A DNA stretch of 64,000 bases from Synechococcus sp. BL107 (lineage in GTDB: Bacteria > Cyanobacteriota > Cyanobacteriia > PCC-6307 > Cyanobiaceae). A program made the position numbers and the translations under genes. The notes beneath the pieces were generated by a model. It had not been told where the DNA came from and searched no databases. It saw only the letters and a list, made by a program, of their open reading frames with translations. The DNA is taken from the NCBI RefSeq assembly GCF_000153805.1, contig NZ_DS022298.1, positions 1,616,827 to 1,680,826 on the forward strand, read 5' to 3'. Shown here piece after piece: positions 29,080-38,408 of this stretch; position 1 is the stretch's first letter; every line of letters begins with the position of its first letter.

Positions 29080-30235
29080 ATTTCGGCAGCTCGGACTCAA
29101 ACAAATTGAGCAGGTGGGTCACGTTTTCTGGATTGGAGTTGTAGCCCATCAAGCCGATCCGCCAAATCTTGCCGGCCAAAGATCCCAAACCACCACCGAT
29201 TTCGATGCCGTGTTGGTTCAAGAGGTGCTGACTAAAGGCCTTACCGTCCACACCTTCCGGAATTCGAACCGTCGTCAGCGTGGGAAGCCGACGATCGGCT
29301 GGAACATGCATCGACAAACCAAGGCTCTCCAATCCGTTCCATAACGCTTCAGCGTTATGGCGGTGGCGGGCCCAAGATTGCTCGACGCCTTCTTCGGCTA
29401 GAAGCCGTAGCGCCTCCCGCATCCCGAAGTTCATGTTGACGGGGGCCGTGTGGTGATAGACACGGTCGCTCCCCCAGTACTTGTTCAGCAGAGAAACATC
29501 GAGATACCAGTTCGGAACTTTGTCCGTACGAGCTTCCATCTTGGCTTCAGCCCTTGGCCCCATGGTGAAGGGACCCAACCCGGGAGGACAGCTCAGCCCC
29601 TTTTGGCTGCAGCTGTAGGCCAAATCCACCTTCCATTCATCGATGTAGAGCGGCACCCCGCCCAAAGACGTCACCGTGTCCAGCAGCAGTAGGCAGTCAT
29701 GCTTTCTGCAAAGGTCACCAACCCCTTCCATGGGCTGACAGACGCCCGTTGAGGTTTCAGCGTGGACGATTGCCAACATTGTTGGCTTGTGCTCAATCAG
29801 AGCCGCTTCGAGTTCTTCGAGGGAGAACCACTCACCCCAGGGCTTTTCAATGGTTTTGACATTGGCCCGATAACGGCCGGCCATATCGACAAGACGAAGA
29901 CCGAAATACCCCTTCACTGCAACCAGAACCGTGTCGCCGGGTTCGACCGTGTTAGCAATCGTGGCTTCCATGGCCGCACTCCCCGTGCCGCTCATCGGCA
30001 GGGTGAGACGGTTATCGGTTTGCCAGGCATAGCGAAGAAGTTCTTGAACTTCACCCATCAACTCCACATAGAGCGGATCGAGGTGACCGATGGGCGTGCG
30101 CGCTAACGCTTGAAGAACAGTTGGGTGGGCGTTGGACGGACCCGGACCCAACAACAATCGGTCGGGTGTTGCGATCGGAGCAAAGGACTTGCGATGACGA
30201 TCGTCAACATGGAGAAGAGATTGCGACGTCGCCAA
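29051..30235 (-). CDS. Alanine/serine-glyoxylate aminotransferase family protein
   Basis: This is a class V PLP aminotransferase of 394 residues. It shows LLLGPGPSNAHP at the N-terminus, PMSGTGSAAMEA, the PLP Asp in LLLDTVTSLGG and the Lys in SCSQKGLSCPPG. Relatives detoxify photorespiratory glyoxylate with alanine or serine, which would fit a cyanobacterium; hydrogenase-style subunit annotations of the same family are historical. It is convergent with tadA and followed upstream by apcF on the same strand after 95 bases. Confidence 0.9.
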   Translation of the reverse strand: MATSQSLLHVDDRHRKSFAPIATPDRLLLGPGPSNAHPTVLQALARTPIGHLDPLYVELMGEVQELLRYAWQTDNRLTLPMSGTGSAAMEATIANTVEPGDTVLVAVKGYFGLRLVDMAGRYRANVKTIEKPWGEWFSLEELEAALIEHKPTMLAIVHAETSTGVCQPMEGVGDLCRKHDCLLLLDTVTSLGGVPLYIDEWKVDLAYSCSQKGLSCPPGLGPFTMGPRAEAKMEARTDKVPNWYLDVSLLNKYWGSDRVYHHTAPVNMNFGMREALRLLAEEGVEQSWARHRHNAEALWNGLESLGLSMHVPADRRLPTLTTVRIPEGVDGKAFSQHLLNQHGIEIGGGLGSLAGKIWRIGLMGYNSNPENVTHLLNLFESELPKFSGSVASAA

Positions 30236-30330
30236 GGCCTTGAACGTTATTTCTGAGAACAGAGCCTACGCAGTCATCGTTCCGAATCGGCACCCAAACG
30301 GGGCGATTGCAAACCTGCTGAAACCTTGAT

Positions 30331-30855
30331 TCAGCGCTGACGAAGGTTGGTCTCCCCCAACCCACGGGCCAGATGATCAAAGGGTTGCATCACTGAGCCG
30401 AGCTTGTCAGCAGGAACACCCTGTTGCAGAAGGCTCTCAGCAACTACTTCGCCCAGTAAAACAATGCTGCGCACAGTCGGACCGGTCGGAACGCCAAGAC
30501 TCTTATACGTATCGTCCAACCCGTTCAGAACACGTTCATTGAGGATCGTGCTGTCTCCGGCCACAAGCGCATAGCTCGCGTAACGCAGGAAGTAATCCAT
30601 ATCCCGCAAACATGCCGCAAGGCGCCGAGTGGTGTAGGCATTCCCTCCGGGCAAAAGCAAATCTGGTTCATCTTGAAAAAGGCGCTGACTGGCTTCGCGC
30701 ACAATTTCAGCCGAGTTGGAGTTGATCAACTCAACAGCACGGATGCGCAGCTCCGATTCATCGAGGTATGACTCAATGCTGTCGATCGCCGACCTGTCGA
30801 AATAGCGGCCCAGCTGGTCGTAGCGACCGATCAGACCACCAATGGCATCGCGCAT
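30331..30855 (-). CDS. apcF: Allophycocyanin beta-18-type subunit
   Basis: This is a phycobiliprotein of the phycobilisome core that replaces one beta-allophycocyanin next to the terminal emitter. At 174 residues it starts MRDAIGGLIGRYDQLGRYFD and has GGNAYTTRRLAACLRDMDYF, with the bilin-binding Cys and the expected partner residues, then LGVPTGPTVRS. It differs from ApcB and matches ApcF. It stands alone, divergent from glnA over a 201-base shared promoter region. Confidence 0.9.
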   Translation of the reverse strand: MRDAIGGLIGRYDQLGRYFDRSAIDSIESYLDESELRIRAVELINSNSAEIVREASQRLFQDEPDLLLPGGNAYTTRRLAACLRDMDYFLRYASYALVAGDSTILNERVLNGLDDTYKSLGVPTGPTVRSIVLLGEVVAESLLQQGVPADKLGSVMQPFDHLARGLGETNLRQR

Positions 30856-30931
30856 GTCTTGGAACTCAGGACTACCCCGATTTGGACGCTAACACCGCTT
30901 TACAGCTGAGAAACCCTGGCAGGCCTGTGAT

Positions 30932-30946
30932 CCTGTCTTTTTGACA
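30932..30946. promoter_or_regulatory. Inverted repeat in the apcF-glnA intergenic region
   Basis: CTGTC and GACAG flank five T bases, about 110 bases upstream of glnA and 77 bases upstream of apcF. It could be an operator. It does not match the NtcA consensus GTA-N8-TAC, which I looked for across this gap and did not find. Confidence 0.35.
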
Positions 30947-31056
30947 GAAACGGTTACGCGATCCACATTCAGAAGCCGGAATGTCCCCCTTGATACAAGA
31001 TGGAGCCATCGAGATCTTTACGGTCTCTCTAATTCCGTCTTTGGCGCCCGTTTTTC

Positions 31057-32478
31057 ATGGCCAAAACCCCCCAGGAAGTCCTTCGTCAAATTAAGGACGA
31101 AGGCATAGAGCTAATTGATCTGAAATTCACTGACCTTCACGGCAAGTGGCAGCACCTGACGGTATGCACTGAGTTGCTGGAGGAAGAGTCGTTCACCGAA
31201 GGACTGGCCTTCGATGGATCCTCCATTCGTGGATGGAAGGCCATTAACGCCTCGGACATGGCGATGGTGCCGGATCCAAATTCAGCATGGATCGATCCGT
31301 TTTACCGCCATAAAACGTTGAGCATGATTTGCTCAATTCAAGACCCTCGCACCGGTCAGGATTACGACCGTTGTCCAAGGGCATTAGCGCAACGCGCTCT
31401 CAACCACCTCAACAACACCGGGCTTGCCGACACGGCATTTTTCGGACCTGAGCCTGAATTTTTCATCTTCGACGACGTTCGCTACAACTCGTCAGAGGGT
31501 GGATCCTTCTACAGCGTTGACACCATTGAGGCCGGCTGGAACACAGGCCGCATCGAGGAGGGTGGCAACCTTGCGTACAAAATCCAAACCAAAGAGGGCT
31601 ACTTCCCTGTAGCTCCGAATGACACAGCTCAGGACATTCGCTCCGAAATGCTGCTGCTCATGGCCCAACTGGGCATTCCTATTGAAAAGCACCACCACGA
31701 AGTGGCCGGTGCGGGACAGCACGAACTGGGCATGAAGTTCGCGCAGCTGATTGAAGCTGCCGACAACGTCATGATTTACAAGTACGTCGTTCGGAACGTT
31801 GCCAAGAAATACGGCAAAACCGCCACCTTTATGCCGAAGCCGGTGTTTAACGACAACGGCACAGGCATGCATGTTCACCAAAGCCTTTGGAAGGGCGGTG
31901 AACCGTTGTTCTTCGGTGAAGGCACCTACGCCAACCTGTCTCAGACAGCACGTTGGTATATCGGTGGCATCTTGAAGCACGCGCCGGCATTCCTCGCCTT
32001 CACCAACCCAACCACCAACAGCTACAAACGCCTGGTTCCAGGTTTTGAAGCCCCGGTGAATTTGGTGTATTCCGAAGGCAACCGCTCCGCCGCTGTTCGC
32101 ATTCCTCTAACGGGTCCAAGCCCAAAGGCCAAGCGCTTGGAGTTCCGATCAGGTGATGCCCTCGCCAATCCTTACTTGGCCTTCAGCGCCATGATGATGG
32201 CTGGGTTAGACGGCATCAAAAATCAAATTGATCCCGGCGATGGTGAAGATCGCGATCTGTTTGAACTGAGTGCTGAGGAACTCCAGAAGATCGCAACGGT
32301 GCCGCCTTCATTGAATGGTGCTCTAGAAGCTCTGAGTGCTGACCGCGCCTTCTTAACCGAAGGTGGCGTCTTCACCGACGACTTCATCGACAACTGGATC
32401 GACCTCAAATACGAGGAAGTTCAGCAATTGCGCCAGCGCCCACACCCCCACGAATTCACGATGTATTACGACGCCTGA
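31057..32478 (+). CDS. glnA: Glutamine synthetase type I
   Basis: GlnA makes glutamine from glutamate, ammonia and ATP and is the entry of nitrogen into metabolism. The 473 residues show [18 protein letters not shown] (metal Glu), [17 protein letters not shown], the ATP site in [17 protein letters not shown] and NRSAAVRIP. It is the dodecameric GSI-beta-like type of cyanobacteria. It is monocistronic, with a strong terminator directly after it. Regulation is expected through NtcA, but no canonical site is visible upstream. Confidence 0.98.
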   Translation: MAKTPQEVLRQIKDEGIELIDLKFTDLHGKWQHLTVCTELLEEESFTEGLAFDGSSIRGWKAINASDMAMVPDPNSAWIDPFYRHKTLSMICSIQDPRTGQDYDRCPRALAQRALNHLNNTGLADTAFFGPEPEFFIFDDVRYNSSEGGSFYSVDTIEAGWNTGRIEEGGNLAYKIQTKEGYFPVAPNDTAQDIRSEMLLLMAQLGIPIEKHHHEVAGAGQHELGMKFAQLIEAADNVMIYKYVVRNVAKKYGKTATFMPKPVFNDNGTGMHVHQSLWKGGEPLFFGEGTYANLSQTARWYIGGILKHAPAFLAFTNPTTNSYKRLVPGFEAPVNLVYSEGNRSAAVRIPLTGPSPKAKRLEFRSGDALANPYLAFSAMMMAGLDGIKNQIDPGDGEDRDLFELSAEELQKIATVPPSLNGALEALSADRAFLTEGGVFTDDFIDNWIDLKYEEVQQLRQRPHPHEFTMYYDA

Positions 32479-32498
32479 TTTAGGTAGTTGGAGTCTCC

Positions 32499-32529
32499 AA
32501 AGCCCGCCTCAATTGAGGCGGGCTTTTTA
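32499..32529 (+). terminator. Intrinsic terminator of glnA
   Basis: An 11-base perfect stem AAGCCCGCCTC/GAGGCGGGCTT with an AATT loop is followed by a T-run. It starts about 20 bases after the glnA stop. Confidence 0.93.
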
Positions 32530-32594
32530 GTGCCTACTCAAAGCCGCATTTTTCTGTCGCATTCGTTGGAATAGTGGTCTTGTGCGATGTCTCG

Positions 32595-33668
32595 ATGGCG
32601 ACCACGCCCTTCAGCAAATTGGCTTACCAGACCCTTCAACAGGGCAAAAGCATCGCTGGACTGGCCCATAAGGAGCTAAGCACCAAACTGATGGAGCTGG
32701 TGGCTCCAGAGGCGATGCCGACCACCGAGTCGGTGTCACCAGACATTCTGCAAACGTTGCGCAATGCCATGGCACAGCTCGAGGAGCGTGATTGGCAAGA
32801 AGCTGAGCAGGGCGTCTATCCAACATCACTGTTATTCGATGCACCCTGGCTGGATTGGGCCAGTCGCTACCCCCAGGTTTGGCTTGACCTGCCCTCGATC
32901 TGGAATCGGAGGAAAGAACGCAATGTGCGTGATCTTCCTAAAGACACCGATCCAGCCCTTTTCCCTGAGTACTACCTTCAAAATTTTCATCACCAAACCG
33001 ACGGTTACCTCAGTGATCATTCGGCAGGTTTGTACGACCTACAGGTTGAAATTCTTTTCAACGGCACCGCTGATGCGATGCGTCGTCGCGTTATTGCGCC
33101 TTTGAAGCGTGGTTTGAAGCATTTCTCAGACCGCAGTCCTGCCTCTGTACGCATCCTTGATGTAGCAACAGGAACGGGTCGAACTCTGCACCAAATCAGA
33201 GCCGCTCTTCCCAACGCCGAGCTCATCGGAACAGATTTATCTGACGCCTACTTGCGACAGGCCAATCGTTGGCTCAATAGTGCCCAATCGTCCCTCGTAC
33301 AACTGATTCGCGCCAACGGAGAATCACTCCCTTTGGCGAATGGATGCTTGCAGGGGGTGACCTGCGTGTTCTTGCTGCATGAACTTCCTGGAGAAGCGCG
33401 TCAAAACGTGATCAACGAAGCCTGGAGGGTGTTGGAGCCCGGTGGAGTGCTCGTGTTGGCCGATTCGATTCAATTAGCGGACACACCGGAATTCAGTGTG
33501 GTGATGGAGAACTTTCGCAAGTTCTTCCACGAGCCCTACTACCGCGATTACATCGGCGATGACATTGAGGCTCGACTCCACACCGCTGGATTTGAAGGGG
33601 TCACGGCTGAATCCCACTTCATGACGAGGATTTGGTCTGCACGGAAGCCGATCTCCAGCCACACCTGA
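32595..33668 (+). CDS. SAM-dependent methyltransferase (UbiE/COQ5-like)
   Basis: This is a class I methyltransferase of about 357 residues. A cyanobacterial N-terminal domain of about 190 residues precedes the catalytic fold, where motif I (ILDVATGTGRTL), ELIGTDLS and the motif near VLEPGGVLVLAD are clear. The ATG at 32595 (MATTPFSK) is preferred to one seven codons earlier. The substrate is unknown; quinone- or sterol-like small molecules are usual for the family. It is monocistronic. Confidence 0.85.
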   Translation: MATTPFSKLAYQTLQQGKSIAGLAHKELSTKLMELVAPEAMPTTESVSPDILQTLRNAMAQLEERDWQEAEQGVYPTSLLFDAPWLDWASRYPQVWLDLPSIWNRRKERNVRDLPKDTDPALFPEYYLQNFHHQTDGYLSDHSAGLYDLQVEILFNGTADAMRRRVIAPLKRGLKHFSDRSPASVRILDVATGTGRTLHQIRAALPNAELIGTDLSDAYLRQANRWLNSAQSSLVQLIRANGESLPLANGCLQGVTCVFLLHELPGEARQNVINEAWRVLEPGGVLVLADSIQLADTPEFSVVMENFRKFFHEPYYRDYIGDDIEARLHTAGFEGVTAESHFMTRIWSARKPISSHT

Positions 33669-33740
33669 GCGGATTCGCTGACATGCCCTGTGCCCACAAG
33701 GCTGGCCGCCATATGGTGAATTCAAACCCAAAGGGTATTC

Positions 33741-34064
33741 ATGACAAATCCCTTTCGGTTGCGTTGGTTAGAAGGTTGGACCTTTCAAGTGGTCCTGATG
33801 GAAGGTCACGTTCAAATTGAAGCCCAAGGGTTTGGCATCACCCTTCGAACACCCGTTCGTCCTCAGGAAACACCTCAAGCGGCAGCTGATCGACTGGTTT
33901 TGGATGAAGATCGCCGCAGAAGAGCGATGCGACAAGCTTGGATTCGGGGGCAAGATGCTCTGTCGCCCAACAAGGAGACGCGTTATTCGAACGCGAATTC
34001 TGAGGAGAGTCTTCCCAACTCACTCGTTGTTGTTGGCGAAGGACATCGCCAATTGGTGGCTTGA
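33741..34064 (+). CDS. Small hypothetical protein (107 aa)
   Basis: The first 70 residues look folded (FRLRWLEGWTFQVVLMEGHVQIEA in two beta-like strands, split here for reading as FRLRWLEGW and FQVVLMEGHVQ), with an Arg-rich helix RRRRAMRQAW, and then a polar tail. I do not recognise the family. It ends seven bases before the end of a convergent small gene. A frame on the opposite strand is longer but has no convincing composition. Confidence 0.5.
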   Translation: MTNPFRLRWLEGWTFQVVLMEGHVQIEAQGFGITLRTPVRPQETPQAAADRLVLDEDRRRRAMRQAWIRGQDALSPNKETRYSNANSEESLPNSLVVVGEGHRQLVA

Positions 34065-34070
34065 GTTGGT

Positions 34071-34340
34071 TTAAAGATGGGCCATAACCCAAGCCACAAC
34101 AAATCCTGCTCCTCCCCAGCGCAGCCCTCTCCAAAAACGTGATCCCGAAAGCTGAGGATGAAGCCATCCTTTGAAGTCGCGATCGAGCAACTGTTGAGCG
34201 AACGACTGCCGTTGCTTCCAACGGCGTCCCCGAACGCCCAACACCGGCTGATGTTGACATTCTCCCTGTTGGATCAATCGGGAGAGGCCATGAAGCCATT
34301 TCAACTGTCGCTGTTCACGACGACGTGGGTTTGGTGGCAT
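34071..34340 (-). CDS. Small Arg/Gln-rich protein with C-terminal membrane segment (89 aa)
   Basis: The ATG at 34340 gives MPPNPRRREQRQLKWLHGL, followed by QHQPVLGVRGRRWKQRQSF, WLHPQLSGSRFWRGLRW and a final hydrophobic stretch (GGAGFVVAWVMAHL). The strongly patterned Trp/Arg composition looks like a conserved picocyanobacterial protein of unknown role. The frame extends upstream to 34433, but this would overlap the divergent small gene at 34390. Confidence 0.6.
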   Translation of the reverse strand: MPPNPRRREQRQLKWLHGLSRLIQQGECQHQPVLGVRGRRWKQRQSFAQQLLDRDFKGWLHPQLSGSRFWRGLRWGGAGFVVAWVMAHL

Positions 34341-34389
34341 CCGCTCGCCTCCTTCAACTCCGAAACTAGATCCACTACATCGCATCGCC

Positions 34390-34644
34390 ATGGCTAAACC
34401 AGATTCGATCTGGCCGGAGCAAACCCAGGCCAAATCGACTGAGCTCCATAGCCTCTTGAAAATTGGTGATCGTGATTGGCACCGGTTGAAATCACAATCG
34501 AACCGACGCGCCGCCGAACTCCTTGCAGCAGCCCTGGTTCAGTTAATTCAAGACGGCAACCCTGAGGATGTGGCTGCTCTCACCAATCAAGCGCTGGGAT
34601 GGATCAAAGGAGACCTGAAAGATCCCGGTTGTCCGCGCCACTAA
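34390..34644 (+). CDS. Small cyanobacterial protein (84 aa), DUF6439-like
   Basis: The protein is helical and soluble: LLKIGDRDWHRLKSQSNRR, AAELLAAALVQLIQDGN and ALTNQALGWIKGDLKDPGCP. This pattern is familiar from short cyanobacterial conserved proteins; the DUF assignment is from memory and not checked. Its stop overlaps the end of the anti-sigma-like gene by four bases (convergent). Confidence 0.68.
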   Translation: MAKPDSIWPEQTQAKSTELHSLLKIGDRDWHRLKSQSNRRAAELLAAALVQLIQDGNPEDVAALTNQALGWIKGDLKDPGCPRH

Positions 34645-35090
34645 TCAGGACGGCGACAGGCGAGTTGAAGCCGATTTCCACGCCGGCTCCAACGAACATC
34701 ATCAAAACATTGATGAATCAGAAACAAGCCACGCCCATGTTGGGCGTCTACAGATAGGGGAAGCTCAGCGGCACGAGCCGTCGGAGGTAATCCACAACCC
34801 TCATCCTGCACCTGCCAAATCAACCAATTGGGAGTCAGAATTCGACGGACGCGGAGTTGTTTTTGGGGGTTTTCGGAATTGCCATGACGCACAGCATTAA
34901 CCAACGCTTCGTGTAAGCCAAGCTCGACTTTCTGACTGGTCATTTCACAGCCGACAGGTTCAACCAAAAGCTCCAACAGGGGAGCCAGCTGAAGCGTGGA
35001 CGGCAAAACAAAGTCTGCCCAGCGGAATCGATGAAACGGCACGATTCGCCCGGCGGCAACGACCTCTTTTGAACCTACCTCGTTCGACAC
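34641..35090 (-). CDS. Anti-sigma factor-like histidine-kinase ATPase (RsbW family)
   Basis: The 149 residues form a GHKL ATP-binding domain without a kinase dimerisation domain. The N box is ELGLHEALVNAVRHGN, the G1 box VQDEGCGLPP and the G2 region HGRGLFLIHQCF. Such proteins act as anti-sigma factors or serine kinases in partner-switching control. No anti-anti-sigma or sigma gene lies nearby. It follows gun4 after 16 bases on the same strand. Confidence 0.85.
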   Translation of the reverse strand: MSNEVGSKEVVAAGRIVPFHRFRWADFVLPSTLQLAPLLELLVEPVGCEMTSQKVELGLHEALVNAVRHGNSENPQKQLRVRRILTPNWLIWQVQDEGCGLPPTARAAELPLSVDAQHGRGLFLIHQCFDDVRWSRRGNRLQLACRRPD

Positions 35091-35106
35091 CCGATGACAG
35101 GAGCAA

Positions 35107-35835
35107 TTAGGCTCGACGGGCTATCAAGGCTGGGTGCTTCAGAACTGCATCCATCAGGCGTACACCCCGCAGTTGATTGATCAAAGGCATGTGGCCCTCA
35201 GGTGCTTCTAACGACCACGTGAATGACCGGGGATATCGGGTCCACACACCTTCCCGTTTCCAGCCAATACGCGGCCAAAGTTGGTCAAAGCGACCATCCA
35301 AGGTGGTTAACAACCTCGCCTGGCTCGTAAAGCCAAACCGTCCCTGGGAATACACCGTCCAAAGACGATCAATGCTGACGAGATCAACGCCCTGCATGGC
35401 GGGCACTTCACTGAAATAAACGTAACCACGCTGAACCGCAGCATCTCCCGCGAGCTCACGCAACATGCTGCTCGTAAGACGATCTGCCGCCTCAAAGTCT
35501 TGATTCAAAAGATCTCGCTGCAACGCAACAAAATCGAGACCCATGGCTGATTCCACGCTTAACCAGCCGGCCGTGGAACCCTTCAGCAGCTCCGATAAGG
35601 CGGCAGGACGATGGCGCTGGATCACCTGAAGGATCCAACCAGGCGCCCAATCGTCACCCTTGGGGTCAAAGGGCAGCAATTCGGAAGCATCCAACGTCAC
35701 CAGGTCATCGACCCGAGATTCAATCGTCTTGATCAGCGGCCGGCGCTGACGGGGATTACCAGCGGCGAAGCGCTCAATGAGCATCTCAACGCTGAGGGAC
35801 GTGGTGGGAGAAGAACCGGAAAGCATTTTTCGCAA
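35107..35835 (-). CDS. gun4: GUN4-family tetrapyrrole-binding protein
   Basis: Gun4 binds protoporphyrin IX and Mg-protoporphyrin and stimulates Mg-chelatase at the first step of the chlorophyll branch. The GUN4 core is at residues 130-215 (DLVSIDRLWTVYSQGRFGFT, 20 residues, and RIGWKREGVWTRYP with FTWSLEAPEGHMPL). An N-terminal helical-repeat domain of about 85 residues precedes it, as in Synechocystis Gun4. The frame starts at 35835; ATG at 35826 is equally possible. It is divergent from mnmH. Confidence 0.9.
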   Translation of the reverse strand: MRKMLSGSSPTTSLSVEMLIERFAAGNPRQRRPLIKTIESRVDDLVTLDASELLPFDPKGDDWAPGWILQVIQRHRPAALSELLKGSTAGWLSVESAMGLDFVALQRDLLNQDFEAADRLTSSMLRELAGDAAVQRGYVYFSEVPAMQGVDLVSIDRLWTVYSQGRFGFTSQARLLTTLDGRFDQLWPRIGWKREGVWTRYPRSFTWSLEAPEGHMPLINQLRGVRLMDAVLKHPALIARRA

Positions 35836-35866
35836 CCGGCTTTGTCGAGCACGGCGTTATCCCACT

Positions 35867-36910
35867 ATGTCAGGCATGGGAGATGACCATTTCACTTCAA
35901 TCGAACAGCTGCGGCAACTCCATGGACCGCTGATCGATGTCAGAAGTCCCTCCGAATTCGAGAAGGGGCATTGGCCAGGGGCTGTGAACCTCCCCTTATT
36001 CAGCGACGACGAGCGCGCCGCCGTTGGGACCAGTTACAAGCAAGACGGGCGATTGAAAGCCATTCACCTGGGGCTGCGGATTACTGGACCGAAGATGGCG
36101 GTCTTAGCCGAACAGCTCGACCAATACAGGGGGGCAGAACAGTTGAGACTGTATTGCTGGAGAGGCGGGATGCGCTCAGCAAGCATGGCTTGGCTTGCGC
36201 ATCAAATTGACCTCAACCCTCTGCTGCTTCAAGGGGGATACAAGGCCTATCGCCATTGGGCTCAATCAAGTTTCGATCAGGAATGGCCCTTAAGGATCAT
36301 GGGTGGTCGCACCGGTACGGGAAAAACCGATCTGCTGCTGGCTCTGCAGATCAAAGGTGTTGCCGTTTTAGATCTTGAGGGTCTTGCCAACCATCGCGGC
36401 AGCAGTTTCGGAGGTCTTGGACTACCAGCTCAACCCAGCACTGAGCACTACGAAAATCTTCTCGCTGAGGTTCTTGATCACCATCGGCGCCAGGGTGCCG
36501 GTTCCATCTGGCTCGAGGCGGAAAGCATTCAGGTCGGACGCTGCCGCATCCCAAAAGGTCTTTTTGATCAAATGCAAACCGCACCTGTTCTCGAAATCCA
36601 GCGCAACCTCGACGAACGCGTTGAGCAGCTGGTGGAGGTCTATGGACAACAGGGCTCTGAGGGCTTAGCAGAAGCCACCAACAGAATTAGTCGTCGACTG
36701 GGTCCCCAACGCACTCAGCAGGCTTTGGAGGCCATTGCAGCCCAAGACTGGGCGACAGCCTGTCGAGCCACACTCGATTACTACGACCGCTGCTACGACC
36801 ACGAACTGGCACGCTGCCCCGACAGAAATAGCGTTGATTTGACCGGGCAAACCGCGGCAGTGGCCGCAGAGACGCTGCTCAAAGCCAAACTTGTGGAACT
36901 TTCCGCCTAA
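35867..36910 (+). CDS. mnmH: tRNA 2-selenouridine/geranyl-2-thiouridine synthase
   Basis: MnmH (SelU, YbbB) exchanges sulfur for selenium at wobble 2-thiouridine through a geranylated intermediate. An N-terminal rhodanese domain carries [18 protein letters not shown] and the catalytic Cys in [10 protein letters not shown]; a P-loop domain has GGRTGTGKT. About 347 residues is normal. The ATG at 35867 (or 35876) is preferred; the frame extends upstream into gun4. No selenophosphate synthetase gene is in the window, so whether selenium is used here is open. Confidence 0.9.
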   Translation: MSGMGDDHFTSIEQLRQLHGPLIDVRSPSEFEKGHWPGAVNLPLFSDDERAAVGTSYKQDGRLKAIHLGLRITGPKMAVLAEQLDQYRGAEQLRLYCWRGGMRSASMAWLAHQIDLNPLLLQGGYKAYRHWAQSSFDQEWPLRIMGGRTGTGKTDLLLALQIKGVAVLDLEGLANHRGSSFGGLGLPAQPSTEHYENLLAEVLDHHRRQGAGSIWLEAESIQVGRCRIPKGLFDQMQTAPVLEIQRNLDERVEQLVEVYGQQGSEGLAEATNRISRRLGPQRTQQALEAIAAQDWATACRATLDYYDRCYDHELARCPDRNSVDLTGQTAAVAAETLLKAKLVELSA

Positions 36911-36936
36911 GATCCCGCTTCAAGAAAGGGGATCCT

Positions 36937-37332
36937 ATGGCCGAGGCAAAAGGAACGGCATCGATTCAATTTTTCAGAGGCGTCGATGAGCCGGTCGTCC
37001 CCGATATTCGTCTCACTCGCAGCCGTGATGGGAGAACCGGCCAAGCCACATTCGTGTTCGAGCAACCTCAAGCCCTGGCCCCAGAAACCTTCGGGAACAT
37101 CGGAGGCATGTGGATGGTGGATGAAGAAGGGGAAATGGTCACCCGTGAAGTAAACGGAAAATTCGTCAACGGCATTCCTAGCGCCCTCGAAGCCACCTAC
37201 ACCTGGAAGACAGAAGAAGATTTTGAACGGTTTATGCGCTTCGCCCAGCGCTATGCCGATTCCAACGGACTTGGTTACTCACAAAATCAAAAGTCTGATC
37301 AATCAGACGCAGCAACCGAAGAACAAGCTTGA
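36937..37332 (+). CDS. psb28: Photosystem II assembly protein Psb28
   Basis: Psb28 binds the cytoplasmic side of PSII assembly intermediates near cytochrome b559 and protects them during biogenesis. The 131 residues start with [20 protein letters not shown] and include [10 protein letters not shown] and the [10 protein letters not shown] strand, typical of the family. The tail is acidic and Gln-rich. The stop overlaps the TTG start of the first AI-2E-type transporter by four bases. Confidence 0.95.
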   Translation: MAEAKGTASIQFFRGVDEPVVPDIRLTRSRDGRTGQATFVFEQPQALAPETFGNIGGMWMVDEEGEMVTREVNGKFVNGIPSALEATYTWKTEEDFERFMRFAQRYADSNGLGYSQNQKSDQSDAATEEQA

Positions 37333-38408
37333 GATTGCCTCACTGGCTGTCACTTACAGCCTTAATTGCAGCAACAGTTCTGCTGTGGTCGTTGCGTGAG
37401 GTCTTGCTGCTCCTGTTCGCGGGGGTTGTGGTGGCAATGGCCCTTTGCACGCTTGTAGGCATCTTGCGTGAACGTCGCCCCATGGGTCGTTCCCTCGCAC
37501 TCGTGATCTGCTTGGGCGGTCTTTTGACGATTTTCACCGTCATTCTCACAGTGGTGATCCCCCCTTTTTTGGAGGAATTCGCTGTTCTTTTGCAGCAACT
37601 TCCTAAAGCAGCGCAAACACTCTTGGGGTTGTTGATGGACTGGATCGATGGCATCAGCCAAGCGATCTACGGAGCTGATTCCGCTTCCAATCTTGACGAG
37701 CTTGGCGTCTCCGACCCGAGCAAATTGGTGCCAGATGGTCAGTCCATCGCAGCCGGGCTTGGCAGCGGTGTGCTCGGCCTCCTTGGTCTGGCCGGCAACG
37801 TGGGTAATGCCGTATTGCGCCTGCTCTTCGTGGTTGCAGTAGCACTCATGGTGAGTGTGCAACCCCAGGCCTATCGCGGCGTGGGCTTGCAATTGGTTCC
37901 GTCGTTTTATCGACGCCGGGCTGCAGAGGTCTTGGATCGATGTGGACAAGCTCTGAGCAGTTGGATGGTGGGAGTGTTGATCAGTTCAGTCGCTGTCTCA
38001 GCACTGTGTGGCATCGCTTTATCGCTTTTGGGTGTGAAATTAGTACTCGCTAACGCCCTGCTTGCTGGACTTTTAAACATCATCCCCAATGTGGGACCAA
38101 CGATGAGCACGGTGTTTCCTATGGCGGTTGCCGTGTTGGATGCTCCCTGGAAATCGATCGCAGTGCTTGGAGCGTATGTGGTGATCCAAAACATGGAGAG
38201 TTATGTGATCACCCCATCGGTGATGCATCACCAAGTGAAATTGCTCCCTGGCTTGACCTTGGCCGCCCAGTTCGTATTCACATTGATGTTTGGACCGCTG
38301 GGGTTGCTCTTGGCATTGCCCTTAGCCGTAGTTTTTCAAGTCGTGATTCGTGAAGTCTTGATCCACGACGTTTTGGATCATTGGACCAACTCTGGAGCGA
38401 CGCCATGA
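37329..38408 (+). CDS. AI-2E family transporter (first of an adjacent pair)
   Basis: This is a TqsA/PerM-like membrane protein of 359 residues with about eight hydrophobic segments in the usual pattern: a pair at the N-terminus, a soluble middle region, and the C-terminal core with [14 protein letters not shown] and [10 protein letters not shown]. The family is named for autoinducer-2 export but most members have other or unknown cargo, Na+/H+ antiport among them. The start is TTG, overlapping the psb28 stop. It is directly coupled to the second copy. Confidence 0.88.
   Translation: MRLPHWLSLTALIAATVLLWSLREVLLLLFAGVVVAMALCTLVGILRERRPMGRSLALVICLGGLLTIFTVILTVVIPPFLEEFAVLLQQLPKAAQTLLGLLMDWIDGISQAIYGADSASNLDELGVSDPSKLVPDGQSIAAGLGSGVLGLLGLAGNVGNAVLRLLFVVAVALMVSVQPQAYRGVGLQLVPSFYRRRAAEVLDRCGQALSSWMVGVLISSVAVSALCGIALSLLGVKLVLANALLAGLLNIIPNVGPTMSTVFPMAVAVLDAPWKSIAVLGAYVVIQNMESYVITPSVMHHQVKLLPGLTLAAQFVFTLMFGPLGLLLALPLAVVFQVVIREVLIHDVLDHWTNSGATP

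Noticed and set aside
30856-31056. NtcA site upstream of glnA
   Set aside because: I looked for GTA-N8-TAC in the whole gap and found none; the inverted repeat present is different.
33838-34299. 153-codon minus-strand frame
   Set aside because: It overlaps two better small candidates and has Ser/Arg/Pro-rich chance composition.
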